Assembly (NCBI RefSeq): GCF_035046485.1
Contig: NC_085137.1
Span: 382,416,706-382,480,705, forward strand
Direction: 5' to 3'
Source of the DNA: Aedes albopictus
Lineage: Eukaryota > Arthropoda > Insecta > Diptera > Culicidae
DNA length: 64,000 nucleotides
The notes beneath the pieces are model-generated. The model did no database searches, was not told the origin of the DNA, and saw only the letters and a list, made by a program, of their open reading frames with translations. Shown in pieces: positions 52,601-63,190 of this stretch (positions are counted from its first letter, which is position 1; each line of letters opens with the position of its first letter). The position numbers and the translations under genes are program-made.

Positions 52601-53039
52601 ATTAGGACGACAACCTTCAAATCAAAACTTATCATAGTCTACTTTTGTACTGTCTTCTTCTATAGGTTGCTTAATGTTTTACCATACAAAGCGGTTTAAA
52701 TGCCACATTTATCTTTCTATCCCTTCGTACTAAATTCTATCCGGTAAAAGAAACTGTGTGTCACGCTAGTAGACTTCGTGTCAGTTTTGATTTGACTCAC
52801 AATTTCCAATTGTGTAGAATTGAAAAAAACAACAATTTGTAAAGTAAAATATATCATTTTTTTTCCAAAAACAAACGTGTATTGTCTATCTCTTTTTAGA
52901 AACGAAAGAACCATTTTTACACGTGATATTATTGGTGTAATTAAGTAAGTTGTGTGTTGCCCTGTTTTGGATTGCCTGTTCCACACTGCAATAAAACCTA
53001 CTTCCGGCCATATTGATCTATGAGCAGTTCCACAGTTAT
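52601..53039. other. Downstream intergenic sequence
   Basis: No convincing gene. The 89-codon minus-strand frame at 52,717-52,986 has no recognisable features. Confidence 0.4.
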
Positions 53040-53161
53040 TTGACCCTTCAGGACGCGCGTCCTTGTAAAAAGTACAACACTATCAAAAAAAACCTCACTC
53101 GTGTACAGCGCGAACACGATGCAATCTTAGGATCAAACAGGCGCGCGTCCTGAAAGCTTAA
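53040..53161. mobile_element. TTAA-type palindromic MITE, copy d
   Basis: Tips CCCTTCAGGACGCGCG and CGCGCGTCCTGAAAG with TTAA at the right end and a mutated TTGA at the left. The interior matches copy b in reverse orientation. Confidence 0.75.
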
Positions 53162-53269
53162 CTGAGAGTTTTCTTGTGACAATGACCTTTTTGCATGAGT
53201 TAAATTGTGTGGCATGCATGAAGATACTCTATACCCAAGCTCGTCAAGGAAATTTTGCTGGTAGCAACT

Positions 53270-53527
53270 ATGTACTATACCAAGTTAGTGGCGTTCTTCA
53301 TTGTGAGTGCAACGTGCACAATTGTGCAGTACCATAGCAATCAAGACTTTGATAGTGAAGGGAAACTGTCGTTCAATTTTCGGCATCGCTATTTAATTAA
53401 CATTCTTGTAGTGAGAAAATTGCCTGCATTCCACAAACAGATTCAATGGCGAAGCCGCCGAAGATATTTTTGCGCCGGCAAACAACAACGCCACCAAACT
53501 CAAGTGGATGCGCAAAAAATCACATGA
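53270..53527 (+). CDS. Possible exon of a secreted protein, not recognised
   Basis: The ATG at 53,270 begins MYYTKLVAFFIVSATCTIVQ, a plausible signal peptide with a hydrophobic core, then a polar stretch. The simple open frame stops at 53,527 (85 aa). Another frame over 53,445-53,547 (NGEAAEDIFAPANNN.., followed by a donor-like GTAGGT) looks more protein-like, so this may be the first exons of a spliced gene. No family match. The true structure is uncertain, and it may be a gene broken by the nearby repeats. Confidence 0.25.
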   Translation: MYYTKLVAFFIVSATCTIVQYHSNQDFDSEGKLSFNFRHRYLINILVVRKLPAFHKQIQWRSRRRYFCAGKQQRHQTQVDAQKIT

Positions 53528-53779
53528 TTGGGGGCATCAACGAACGGTAGGTATATCATCCACCTCTGCGACTTTCTGGAATTTGTGTTATAGCGAGAGA
53601 GAAAAAACGATCATAATTCGGGCAACGTCATCGATTTTCCGAACTGAAGTGTTGGTCAATTAACATTTGCATTCTCTCGGATTGATAGACGAACGGAACG
53701 GAATTTTAATCTCGGCTGAAACTTGAACCTTCCAAATGGTATGCAAAATGATCAATTTGGTTAAAATAGACCAACTGAC

Positions 53780-54005
53780 GCCATCAGAGTATTCTATCTA
53801 GGTTCAAAAATGTTGTGTATAATGCACCAGAAGCGTACTAGTCTTAATGGACGTCGCATAAATGAGTAATAGTTATTCATGCAACGAATTGCAAAATGAG
53901 GATTTTTACCGCACGAGTCGTCCAAACCAGGCTTGCCGAGTTTGATAATTATGACAAGAGCTGTAAGAACCGAGTTTTGCAACGAGTAGCATACAACATT
54001 TTTAT
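53780..54005. repeat. Diverged dispersed palindromic repeat
   Basis: CGCACGAGTCGTCCAAACCAGGCTTGCCGAG near 53,910 resembles 6625-6785 and 62,500-62,600 (reverse orientation). Confidence 0.5.
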
Positions 54006-54110
54006 AATGACAAAAACTATTCACTGAAATACAGTACTGGCCAAAATTATAGGCAGTGATGGTGATACGATGTTTAGGTTGATAAATTTCCCTTTGAAAT
54101 AGCTTTATTC

Positions 54111-54115
54111 AAATG
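54111..54115. repeat. 5-bp target site duplication AAATG, left
   Basis: Matches 60,562-60,566 just outside the 3' LTR. Confidence 0.95.
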
Positions 54116-54420
54116 TGTTACACTAAAATAGAAACGAATGTTTGATTATTTGAATTTAAAGCAAGTATATTTCAGTGTAAACGCAAAATGTAAAACAATG
54201 ATTTTTTCCGTGTATGCGATAGGAGTTGGTTGTGTAGAGTTTGAGGAGATTTGGCTCAGCGCGAGCGGAAACAGATAGGAAAGAGATAGAAGAGTAGGAG
54301 GAAGGAAAATTAAAAAAGTAATAAAAACGCGCCGTGTTCAGACGTGTTTCAGTTTGCTAAATAAATTTCGTTTAATTAATACAGTCCACTTGCTTTCCCA
54401 TCTTGAGTATCCGAAGAACA
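54116..54420 (+). repeat. BEL/Pao 5' LTR
   Basis: TGTTACACTAAAAT to CCGAAGAACA. Same 305 bases as the 3' LTR by line-by-line reading. Contains AATAAA near 54,360. Confidence 0.97.
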
Positions 54421-54423
54421 TTT

Positions 54424-54441
54424 TGGTCCGATCGTGCCGGA
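54424..54441 (+). other. Presumed primer-binding site of BEL/Pao element
   Basis: TGGTCCGATCGTGCCGGA begins three bases after the 5' LTR, the expected place and TGG start for pairing with a tRNA 3' end. The tRNA was not identified. Confidence 0.45.
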
Positions 54442-54747
54442 GGTCGGATTAGTAGATGGAAGCATTTTAGATTCTCGGTTCGTGCGCGGAACGAGAAAGA
54501 ATCGACGCGAGTTTCGGTTGTTGCGACGGTCGGAAATCGCGAAGTGAATCCGGTTGCATGCGTTGCATCGGATAGTTCCGGACACTGCGGTTTACGGAAA
54601 GTGAAAGTGACCGGTTGAGCGGCAGATGGAAGAATCCGGGGACTTGCGAGTTCCGGACAAGTGCTGTTGCTACCCGGAAATTTGAACAGAAAACAGTGGA
54701 GGTCAAACCTCAAAGAAGAAAACGAACAAGAAGAACCATTTTGGGTG

Positions 54748-57700
54748 ATGTTTTTGCGGTCTGGTAAAGTGAAGAAAGTGTTGTTTCCGTCGTCGCCATT
54801 TTTAACTCCGACCGGCGATTTGAGTGTGGTTCGTAGTGTGCGTGAGCAAAAGGACGAAGCTGAAAATCGCCTGAAAGAAAAGAAGATGGCGGAAAGTGTG
54901 CAAGCATTGGAGCAGTGTTGCAGTGCGGCTCGGTCGAAAGTGGAGCGGATCAGGTCGGCCATTTTGAATGCTGATCAGGATCCCGAAAAGTTCACCCACC
55001 ATGGCTTGAAGCTCTACATGAAGACTGTCGATGCTGCCTATGAGGAGTACAACAATTTCCAGAACCGTATCTACCTCGCCGACCCTCTCAGGAGAGAAGA
55101 ATTCGAACCGAAGTTTATTGAGTTCGAAGAGCTTTACGAGTTCGTTCGGATCGCGTTGAGCGAAATGATCCAGCATTACGTAGACATCGAAAAGGCGATA
55201 GCGGATGAAGCAGCTCTGGATCGTGAGAAGCAGCTTCTCGCTATGAAGTTTTCTGGAAATGCTGTAGCAGTGGGTGAGCGTGGCGGGAATAGTGGTGTGC
55301 AAGAAAGCATTGTGCCGTACCGCATGCCGCCGTCCCTGCTGTTGCAGCAAACACCGTTACCAACGTTTGACGGCCGGTATGAGCACTGGCACAAATTCAA
55401 GGCTCGATTCTGTGATATTGTGGACCGGTGCACACAGGATTCTCCAGCAACGAAGCTCCATTATTTGGATAAGGCGTTAGTCGGAGAGGCGAAAGGAGCA
55501 ATTGATGAGCAGACACTCAACGACAACAACTACGATGGCGCCTGGAGGATTCTGGTAGAACGCTATGAGAACCTCCCGATGGTGATTCACGGCCACGTCA
55601 CGAGGTTGCTGAACATGAAACCGATGGCCAAGGAGTCGTCAGCAGAACTGCGAACGTTGATTGACGACTGCATGAAACGCGTGGAATCCTTGGAGTTCCA
55701 CAAACTGAAGATGGATAAGATGTCCGAAGCTATTGTGATCACGTTGCTGGCGTCGAAGCTTGATCCGAGTACCCGCAGAAGCTGGGAGGCATCTGTTGAG
55801 CATGGTAAGTTACCAGTGTATAAAGATACGATCGCATTCTTGCGTAAACACTCTCACGTCTTGGAGAGGTGTGAGCAGAACGTCACGACAGTCAAGAACA
55901 AGGTCGTGTCGATAAGAAGTCAGCCGTCTACAGTCACTAGTAAGACGCACACTGTGACGGTTTCGAAGGCGAATGATGGATGCCCCCTGTGCGGATCTGC
56001 CCATCCGGTGGATACATGTGGAGCGTTCAAAAGGATGAATGTTGACGAGCGGTACACGAAGGCGAAGCAGCTGGGATTATGCTTCAGCTGTCTGCAGCGA
56101 GGGCATCGAACCGCTGCGTGCAAGCACAGCAAAACGTGCCCATCATGTACGAAGAAACATCATGCGTTGATGCATCCGGACGATAAGAAGCCTGTAGCAG
56201 CTGAGAGCCCGCAGCCACCTGCGGCAGTGCAGGAGAACTCCAATCAGCCGATGACCGCGGCGAAGTGTACGATTCCAGTCGTGCCAATGCAGACGAAGCA
56301 AGTTCTTTTGGCGACCGCTGTGGTGATGGCGTACGATTCCAACGGTGAGGCGCACAAATGCCGTGTGCTACTTGACTCCGGAGCGATGGCGAACTTCATG
56401 TCAACCAGAATGGCAGAGTTACTGCGATTGCGGAAGGAGAGTGCCAATGTCCCGATCGACGGCGTAAATGGGATGAAGACCATCGTGAAACATAAAGTGA
56501 GTGCTAAAATGGTATCCAGAACAACCGGTTTTGAATCATCGTTGGATTATCTGGTTGTCCCCCGAGTGACCGGTGCATTGCCGGCAACGAAGATCGACCC
56601 GCACAGCTGGCAGATTCCAGAGTCGGTACAGCTGGCCGACCCGAACTTCTACGAACCTGGTCGCATTGACATGCTTGTCGGTGCGGAATTATTTTTCGAT
56701 GTGCTGCAAGAAGGTAAGATCAAATTGTCTCCTAATCTGCCATTATTGCAAGAGAGTCAACTGGGCTGGCTCGTTTCCGGACCGGTGGCCGATACTGCGC
56801 CGATCGGTACTGTGAAAGTGTGTCAAACTGGCACATCGAAGGCAACTGATGAACAACTGTGTCAACTACTTCGGCGGTTTTGGACCATCGACGAGCTTGG
56901 AAATGATACGTCCCCTGATCCAGACGATAAGTGTGAGCTGAACTTCCAGGAGACTCACAGCAGAAACAAGGATGGCCGGTACGTGGTGATGCTACCATTC
57001 CGTGATAACGTTGGCGAGCTCGGTGAATCCCGGAAGCAAGCGATGCGGCGATTTGTTGCACTTGAGAGCCGTCTAGAAAGGCAGCCGGAGTTGAAGCAGG
57101 CGTACGCTGAGTTCATCAACGAGTACCTAGCGTTGGGTCACTGCCGAGTGGTCACAAGCGCCGAATGTGAGAAGAACGATTTTGCTCATTATCTGCCACA
57201 CCATTGCGTGATAAAGCCGGACAGTTCTACGACCAAGCTGAGAGTGGTGTTCGATGCGTCGGCGAAGAGCAGCACAGATCTGTCTTTGAACGATGTGATG
57301 GAGATTGGTCCCACAGTGCAGGATTCACTCTTCAACGTGATTTTGAGATTTCGCTTGCACAAGTACGTCTTCACCGCCGACATCCCGAAAATGTATCGGC
57401 AGGTGATGGTTCACGAGTCTCACCGGAAGTACCAACGGATTCTGTGGAGAGAGAATAAAGATCAAACAGTGAAGGAGTTGGAGCTGAATACGGTTACTTA
57501 CGGTACAGCAGCCGCGCCTTTCCTGGCGACACGGTCCATCGTTCAACTGGCTAAAGATGAGCAGGACGACTTTCCGGAGGCGAGCGAGGCTGTTGTGAAG
57601 TGCTTCTACGTTGATGACGTGATGACTGGGGCTGATACCCTGAGCGGTGCTAGGCAGCTTCAGAAAAACTTGATCACACTCCTGGCCAGGGGTGGATTCC

Positions 57701-60228
57701 AGCTCCATAAATGGTGCGCCAATGATGAAGCATTGCTCGAAGATATCCCTATTGACGCCAGGGAGAAGCAGCTGAACTTCGAGGACAGTGATATCAACGG
57801 AGTCATCAAAACGCTTGGTGTCCTGTGGGATCCCTCTAGTGATGATTTCCTGTTCCACGTGAATCCAATCGGTGAGGGTTCCGAAATACCCACGAAGCGA
57901 ATGGTGCTGTCGGACATGTCAAAGCTGTTCGATCCTCATGGCCTACTAGCACCGATCATACTCATTGCCAAACTGTGGCAGCAGAACGTGGAATGGGATG
58001 AAGCGATTCCGAAGGAGCAACTACGAACGTGGAACCGGTTCAGGTCCGAGCTTTCGTCTTTGAATTCTCTGCGGATCAACCGGCGGATTACTGTTGATGA
58101 TGCGGTTACTGTCGAGCTGCATGGATTTGCTGACGCCTCCAAGGTGGCGTATGGGTGTTGCATATACCTGAGAAGTGTGAAGAGTGATGGGGTTGCCGAG
58201 ATGCGATTGATTTGTTGCAAGTCACGGGTTGCCCCAATGAAGGAGATTCAACGAGACATCAAGTTGGACGCCACACCTGATGAGATGACGATCCCGCGGC
58301 TGGAGCTGTGTGCTGCATTGCTGTTAGCGGAACAAGTGGAAAAAGTGCGCGAAACCTTAGCATTAACAACCGCAAAGGTGATGCTTTGGTCGGACTCTAA
58401 AATAGTGTTGAACTGGTTGAAACAAATGAAGACAAACACTCCAGTGTTCGTACAAAACCGCGTAGTGAAAATTAGAAAACTTTTTGGTTCCCACATGTGG
58501 CACTATATATCGACACAACACAACCCTGCAGATTTGGTGTCACGTGGGGTCTTCCCGGAAGATTTGATGCGTTGTGAAGAATGGTGGAGTGGCCCTAGTG
58601 TAATTCCTGTTGTAGCAGAGAATGAAGGCGAACCGGTGGAATCCGAAGGTTACTCCCACCAAACTGTGGCAGCTGTCGTACCGGAAAGGAAGGCTGCTCT
58701 GAAGAAACAACTTGACCCGTACGACGTGATCCTGAAGTACAGTAGCTATCGCAAGTTGCAGCGTATTTTCGGTTACGTGACTCGTTTCATTCACAACTGC
58801 CGATCGAAGCAAAACACTACGAAGCGCAGAACGGGTGTGCTCAACAGTGAGGACCACAACGAAGCACAGAAGGCGATGGTGACCATTGTCCAGCAGGTGG
58901 TCTACAAGGACGAAATCGGTTGCATCCAGACGAAGCAATCAGTCAAGGGGAAATTGCGCAACTTGAACCCGATCTACGACGACGACGAAAGACTGCTGCG
59001 AGTCGGCGGTCGCATAAGAAACTCGGATCTACCCAAGGACCAGAAGCACCCGATGATTTTGCCGGAGAACAACCATTTCACCGAGGTGCTAGTTGAAGCG
59101 TTACACCGAGAGCATCTTCATGTTGGCTTGAATGGACTCCTCGCAGTGGTGCGACAGAAATTCTGGCCAGTGAACGCGAAACGAACCATTCATCGGATTT
59201 TGAAAAGATGTGTAATCTGTTTTCGAACGAACCCCAGAGATGTGCAGCAGTACATGGGTGACCTCCCGAGTTGTCGAGTCACGGCGGCTCAACCCTTTGC
59301 CAGGACCGGGATTGATTACGCTGGTCCATTCTTCATCAAGGTTGGCCGAATGAAAGCGAAGGTGATGGTGTACGTGTCCCTGTTCGTATGTATGACGACC
59401 AAATCCATACACCTCGAACTGGTAAGTTCATTAACGACCGATGGATTTCTGGCAGCGCTTCATCGATTTGCTGGCAGACGGGGAAATCCAACCGAACTGT
59501 TCTCCGATAACGGTACGAATTTTCGTGGAGCAGACCGAGAACTTTCCGAACTTTTCGATCTGCTACAGTCTCAAGTGCTCAACGATAAGGTGAACGAGTT
59601 CTGCCAACCGAGGGGAATTAAGTGGAGCTTCAATCCGCCCAAGGCGCCGCACCAAGGTGGCATTTGGGAGGCCAACGTGAAATGTATGAAGTCTCATCTG
59701 TGCAAGACCCTGAACGAAAGCTACTTGACCTACGAGGAGTTGAACACGTTGCTGATCCAAATTGAAGGGATATTGAATTCAAGGCCTCTGGTGCAGTTGA
59801 CGGACGATCCTTTCGACTATGAGGCATTGAGTCCTGGACACTTCTTGGTTGGACGAGAGTTGACGGCGGTTGCAGAACCGTTGTACGGTGACTTGAAGGA
59901 GTCGAGCTTGTCACGGTACCAGCTGGTACAAAAACGGATGCAGCATTTTTGGCAGCGGTGGTCCAACGAATACGTAACCGGACTACAGAAACGCGGCAAG
60001 TGGTACAAGGATCCCACGAAACTGCGGAGCGGATTGCTTGTAATCATGAAGGAGGACAACATGCCACCTAAAACATGGAAGCTAGGTCGCATAGTTGAAA
60101 CACATCCAGGTAAGGACGGGGTTGTACGTGTGGTCACAATCCGCACGAGCAACAGCATCTACAAGCGGCCGACGACCCAGATCGCTGTCCTTCCCATTGA
60201 TGACTGCACGGCGGAGTCCAAGGAGTAG
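54748..60228 (+). CDS. BEL/Pao Gag-Pol polyprotein, intact
   Basis: Single frame to the TAG at 60,226-60,228; 1826 aa from the first ATG (54,748) or 1780 aa from MAESVQALEQCC (54,886), which may be the true start because family-like sequence begins there. In order: coiled-coil-like N-terminus, Gag (DUF1759, LPTFDGRYEHWHKFKARF near 55,360), Cys/His zinc fingers (CPLCGSAHPVDTC to CPSCTKKHH, 55,980-56,160), protease DSGAMANFM near 56,375, reverse transcriptase (FTADIPKMYRQV; YVDDVMTG near 57,610), RNase H-like LHGFADASKVAYG near 58,120, integrase zinc finger (HLHVGL..CVICF) and core (GIDYAGPF, LFSDNGTNF, GGIWEANVKCM), and a DUF5641-like tail. The upstream open region 54,661-54,747 begins with GTG and is untranslated leader. 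The frame is far less damaged than the copy at 1-5147. Confidence 0.95.
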   Translation: MFLRSGKVKKVLFPSSPFLTPTGDLSVVRSVREQKDEAENRLKEKKMAESVQALEQCCSAARSKVERIRSAILNADQDPEKFTHHGLKLYMKTVDAAYEEYNNFQNRIYLADPLRREEFEPKFIEFEELYEFVRIALSEMIQHYVDIEKAIADEAALDREKQLLAMKFSGNAVAVGERGGNSGVQESIVPYRMPPSLLLQQTPLPTFDGRYEHWHKFKARFCDIVDRCTQDSPATKLHYLDKALVGEAKGAIDEQTLNDNNYDGAWRILVERYENLPMVIHGHVTRLLNMKPMAKESSAELRTLIDDCMKRVESLEFHKLKMDKMSEAIVITLLASKLDPSTRRSWEASVEHGKLPVYKDTIAFLRKHSHVLERCEQNVTTVKNKVVSIRSQPSTVTSKTHTVTVSKANDGCPLCGSAHPVDTCGAFKRMNVDERYTKAKQLGLCFSCLQRGHRTAACKHSKTCPSCTKKHHALMHPDDKKPVAAESPQPPAAVQENSNQPMTAAKCTIPVVPMQTKQVLLATAVVMAYDSNGEAHKCRVLLDSGAMANFMSTRMAELLRLRKESANVPIDGVNGMKTIVKHKVSAKMVSRTTGFESSLDYLVVPRVTGALPATKIDPHSWQIPESVQLADPNFYEPGRIDMLVGAELFFDVLQEGKIKLSPNLPLLQESQLGWLVSGPVADTAPIGTVKVCQTGTSKATDEQLCQLLRRFWTIDELGNDTSPDPDDKCELNFQETHSRNKDGRYVVMLPFRDNVGELGESRKQAMRRFVALESRLERQPELKQAYAEFINEYLALGHCRVVTSAECEKNDFAHYLPHHCVIKPDSSTTKLRVVFDASAKSSTDLSLNDVMEIGPTVQDSLFNVILRFRLHKYVFTADIPKMYRQVMVHESHRKYQRILWRENKDQTVKELELNTVTYGTAAAPFLATRSIVQLAKDEQDDFPEASEAVVKCFYVDDVMTGADTLSGARQLQKNLITLLARGGFQLHKWCANDEALLEDIPIDAREKQLNFEDSDINGVIKTLGVLWDPSSDDFLFHVNPIGEGSEIPTKRMVLSDMSKLFDPHGLLAPIILIAKLWQQNVEWDEAIPKEQLRTWNRFRSELSSLNSLRINRRITVDDAVTVELHGFADASKVAYGCCIYLRSVKSDGVAEMRLICCKSRVAPMKEIQRDIKLDATPDEMTIPRLELCAALLLAEQVEKVRETLALTTAKVMLWSDSKIVLNWLKQMKTNTPVFVQNRVVKIRKLFGSHMWHYISTQHNPADLVSRGVFPEDLMRCEEWWSGPSVIPVVAENEGEPVESEGYSHQTVAAVVPERKAALKKQLDPYDVILKYSSYRKLQRIFGYVTRFIHNCRSKQNTTKRRTGVLNSEDHNEAQKAMVTIVQQVVYKDEIGCIQTKQSVKGKLRNLNPIYDDDERLLRVGGRIRNSDLPKDQKHPMILPENNHFTEVLVEALHREHLHVGLNGLLAVVRQKFWPVNAKRTIHRILKRCVICFRTNPRDVQQYMGDLPSCRVTAAQPFARTGIDYAGPFFIKVGRMKAKVMVYVSLFVCMTTKSIHLELVSSLTTDGFLAALHRFAGRRGNPTELFSDNGTNFRGADRELSELFDLLQSQVLNDKVNEFCQPRGIKWSFNPPKAPHQGGIWEANVKCMKSHLCKTLNESYLTYEELNTLLIQIEGILNSRPLVQLTDDPFDYEALSPGHFLVGRELTAVAEPLYGDLKESSLSRYQLVQKRMQHFWQRWSNEYVTGLQKRGKWYKDPTKLRSGLLVIMKEDNMPPKTWKLGRIVETHPGKDGVVRVVTIRTSNSIYKRPTTQIAVLPIDDCTAESKE

Positions 60229-60246
60229 TGAGACCTTCGCCTCACC

Positions 60247-60256
60247 CGGGGGAGTA
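60247..60256 (+). other. Polypurine tract of BEL/Pao element
   Basis: CGGGGGAGTA directly before the 3' LTR. Confidence 0.7.
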
Positions 60257-60561
60257 TGTTACACTAAAATAGAAACGAATGTTTGATTATTTGAATTTAA
60301 AGCAAGTATATTTCAGTGTAAACGCAAAATGTAAAACAATGATTTTTTCCGTGTATGCGATAGGAGTTGGTTGTGTAGAGTTTGAGGAGATTTGGCTCAG
60401 CGCGAGCGGAAACAGATAGGAAAGAGATAGAAGAGTAGGAGGAAGGAAAATTAAAAAAGTAATAAAAACGCGCCGTGTTCAGACGTGTTTCAGTTTGCTA
60501 AATAAATTTCGTTTAATTAATACAGTCCACTTGCTTTCCCATCTTGAGTATCCGAAGAACA
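60257..60561 (+). repeat. BEL/Pao 3' LTR
   Basis: Same sequence as the 5' LTR (54,116-54,420), followed by target duplication AAATG at 60,562-60,566. Confidence 0.97.
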
Positions 60562-60682
60562 AAATGCAATAATTTTAGTATTATTGTTTATTAATCACAA
60601 AATAGAATTGCATTGTTTCCAACATGAGGTGAAACTTAACGAAAGAGAATGAATTTATGTCTTGAATTTGGTCGAAAATTGT

Positions 60683-62001
60683 CTGGCCAAAATTATAGGC
60701 ACTTAAGACCTTCTTACGAAAGTTTGATGTTCTATCTCAGACTCTAAAAATCATCAGGATTCTTAAATATTCTGTTTAGCAGAACTGTTAGTACGGTTTA
60801 GAATCGATATCACTAATTTATGAGTTTGATTTTTGGTGTGTGTTATAAAATGTCCATGACAGGTATATCGAGATTCTTGTGATTTCTAGTTTATAAATTT
60901 GAAGTCCTCCAACTGTGTCTAAATGGTTTTTAAGTTTGGGTAAGTGGGCAACCCATCCAGAATTGGAATTCCTAGGCATTGTAATGGATTAGTTTTGATT
61001 GTGTGGCATTAAAATTTATTATTTTGAATAGTGAGGTAAAGCGTAGGCTTGTTCGAAATACCTGTAACCATCATTACGACCAAAGTTCTAATTGGGATAT
61101 TTCTCGGGAACATTGAAAATAATTCTGACATACCAAATGGCATTCGATCTACCATTCTATAAAACCAGCAGTCCAGCTTTTATTGAAGAATTGCAGTCTT
61201 ACACACTGTTAGTATCCAGTTCCACTTGTCGTTGTAAGTTTTACAGCTACAAAAAAAGCGGTGTCCAGTTCGATACAGCAAACAAATTGCCAACGCCTCG
61301 AATGGAACCGAAAACATGTCTATTGGAACAAAATACAATGGTATCATGTTGTTTTGATTGATTTTATTGCTTTTGAGGAAATTCACTGGAATATGGGGTA
61401 TCTGTTAGGTGGAGAGTAGAATAACGCCATATACCACTTAGCATCCAAACACGATTGCAAAGTGGTGGAGTAGTAATAGTGTGTTGGGATATATTTTCTG
61501 CACAAGATATTGATTCCCTGATTTTTATATAAGGGTATGCTGAATGCCAAACGATATGTCATCACCCTTTCTATTGTCCAGGATAAACACTTTGATGAAA
61601 ACTTTAGTTATAATGGTGATAAATGGTACTTCCAGCAAGACAATGATTCATATAACAAGTTGAAATATCAATTCTTTGGTTTCAAAGCCATGAATTTCCT
61701 GTCCCAGCTTAATCGCCAACTAGCCTAGACAACAACCGTATTGAGAACACAGGAAGAATATTGATCATCAGTTGTAAAATTATCAAACTAAAAATTGCCA
61801 GATACGCGTTGGAGCTTTCATAGGTATTTGATCAAAATACATCAAACGCCAATGGCCTGAACTAGTGATCCCGATTCCAAACCGTGTCAAAAGAACATTG
61901 AAGGCTCGTGGAAGTATTATAACGTCGATTTTAAGTAGTTTCAGAAATAAGATATCACACTGTCTTTAGCAGGTCCACATGGTGCCTATAATTTTGGCCA
62001 G
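60683..62001 (+). mobile_element. Inner Tc1-type termini around a degenerate transposase
   Basis: CTGGCCAAAATTATAGGCAC at 60,683 and its reverse complement ending 62,001 are the same tip sequence as the outer element. There is no TA at these inner ends, so they may be internal copies of the terminal repeat or an older nested element. Confidence 0.6.
61000..61900 (+). pseudogene. Tc1/mariner transposase, decayed
   Basis: Fragments in several frames keep the family pattern: RLEWNRKHVYWNKIQWYHVV (near 61,300, matching RLxWAxxHxxWT), then GMLNAKRYVITLS and YFQQDNDSYNK (near 61,625, with the conserved QQDND block that holds the second catalytic Asp), and IENTGRIL near 61,740. Many stops and frameshifts. 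Confidence 0.75.
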
Positions 62002-62198
62002 GTAGTATTTGACCAATTTCAATATTTTGATTTTATTTTCTTCATTGATAATCGTTCGAAGTAAGAAACGTTGTATTGTTATTACGTAGTCAATAAACAA
62101 TAATACAAAAATTATTGCATTTGAATAAAGCTATCTCAAAGGGAGATTCATCAACCTAAACATCGTATCATCACCACTGCCTATAATTTTGGCCAGTA

Positions 62199-62500
62199 CC
62201 GTATGATGATTACTATCAGTATTATCGTACTTCCCGGTGGCTCAATGGGAACAGCCACGTATTCCATCATGCTAGATATGAAATTTAAATCCAGCAAGCC
62301 GTGCTGAAACCGTCACAGTTTTCCAGCTCTTTCCGTGGAGACCGAGGTTGTAAATCAAACAAATGCATTTTGGGTCATAATGCAGCCCAAATGAGTTACA
62401 TTATGAACCATAATGTAAGTGTTTGATTCAGTAACGAAAAGTAGGCCGTAGTGATACTGAAACGGCAAGTGAAAAACAAATATTGTGCAGAGTTGCAAAA
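62199..62500. other. Unassigned intergenic sequence
   Basis: No gene or clear repeat boundary. Confidence 0.4.
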
Positions 62501-62600
62501 TAGTTTTTTATGTGACGAGTTGCATAAAGTTGATTTTTTCAGCACGAGTCGTACATTTATCCAACGAAGTTTGTAGTACAGCCTTACTTATCGTTACACA
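62500..62600. repeat. Dispersed palindromic repeat remnant
   Basis: GATTTTTTCAGCACGAGTCG near 62,533 and ACATTTATCCAACGA resemble 6625-6785. Confidence 0.5.
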
Positions 62601-63190
62601 TGGAGAACACCACAGCAAACGGAAGCGTAAGTCGACTACGTGCTGGTTGATGCTTCCAAGGGTCAAACGATGACAAAGACCGCCAGCTAAGAGTTGTGTG
62701 CTTAGCTGGTAGTGCAGCCTGGGCATTGTTGTCCTTCTGACTTCAGCTAGATTGAGGAGGTACGATCCGAGCGTCTGCTCACCAAGGAGGTGCGGCTCAA
62801 ACAGCGTCTGTTCTGGCATCCAGCGGCTGAGTAAGAAACGCTGCACCACGCCCATCTAGATTCAAGGTGGTGGCCCCATCAGCGTGGTCGTCCCAGTGTT
62901 GGTTGGGACGTTAAACAGAACTGGCACGATGGCCCTCCGGCGAGACAGGAGTGTTGACGTAGGCCCAATAAGCCATCCGTAAAAATCCCCATTGCGAATA
63001 ACATAGGAGAAAATACGACTCGATACAATCGGCAAAGACCCACGCGACGAAATAAGGACTACGATTGGAAACTTGGAACATGGAATTGCAAGACACTAGG
63101 TTTCGCAGGATGTGACAGGATAATCTACGACGAACTACATCCCCGCAACTTCGACATCGTGGCGTTACAGGAACTTTGTTGGACTAGAAA

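Larger units (their letters stand above)
54116..60561 (+). mobile_element. Intact BEL/Pao LTR retrotransposon, apparently recent
   Basis: 6446 bp: 5' LTR 54,116-54,420, one long Gag-Pol frame, polypurine tract, 3' LTR 60,257-60,561. The two 305-bp LTRs read as identical, and the 5-bp target AAATG is duplicated exactly (54,111-54,115 and 60,562-60,566). All enzyme motifs are present and the frame has no stop. It is therefore a candidate for an active copy, subject to expression. It lies within the inverted repeat of a Tc1-type element. Confidence 0.97.
54037..62196. mobile_element. Tc1/mariner-type element split by a BEL/Pao insertion
   Basis: CTGGCCAAAATTATAGGCAG (54,037) with the next 60 bases matches the reverse complement of the right end (about 62,112-62,196), and TA flanks both sides (54,035-54,036 and 62,197-62,198). 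The repeats continue past the BEL insertion (TGCAATAATTTTAGTATTAT at 60,565 against 62,085-62,120). Without BEL it is about 1.7 kb. It contains a second, inner set of similar termini and a degenerate transposase. Confidence 0.85.

Noticed and set aside
52717..52986. 89-codon minus-strand frame after BAG6
   Set aside because: AT-rich, no start context, domain or splice evidence.
54661..54747. Upstream extension of the intact BEL Gag-Pol frame
   Set aside because: The extension begins at GTG with no ATG; the first ATG is at 54,748 and family-like sequence starts near 54,886.
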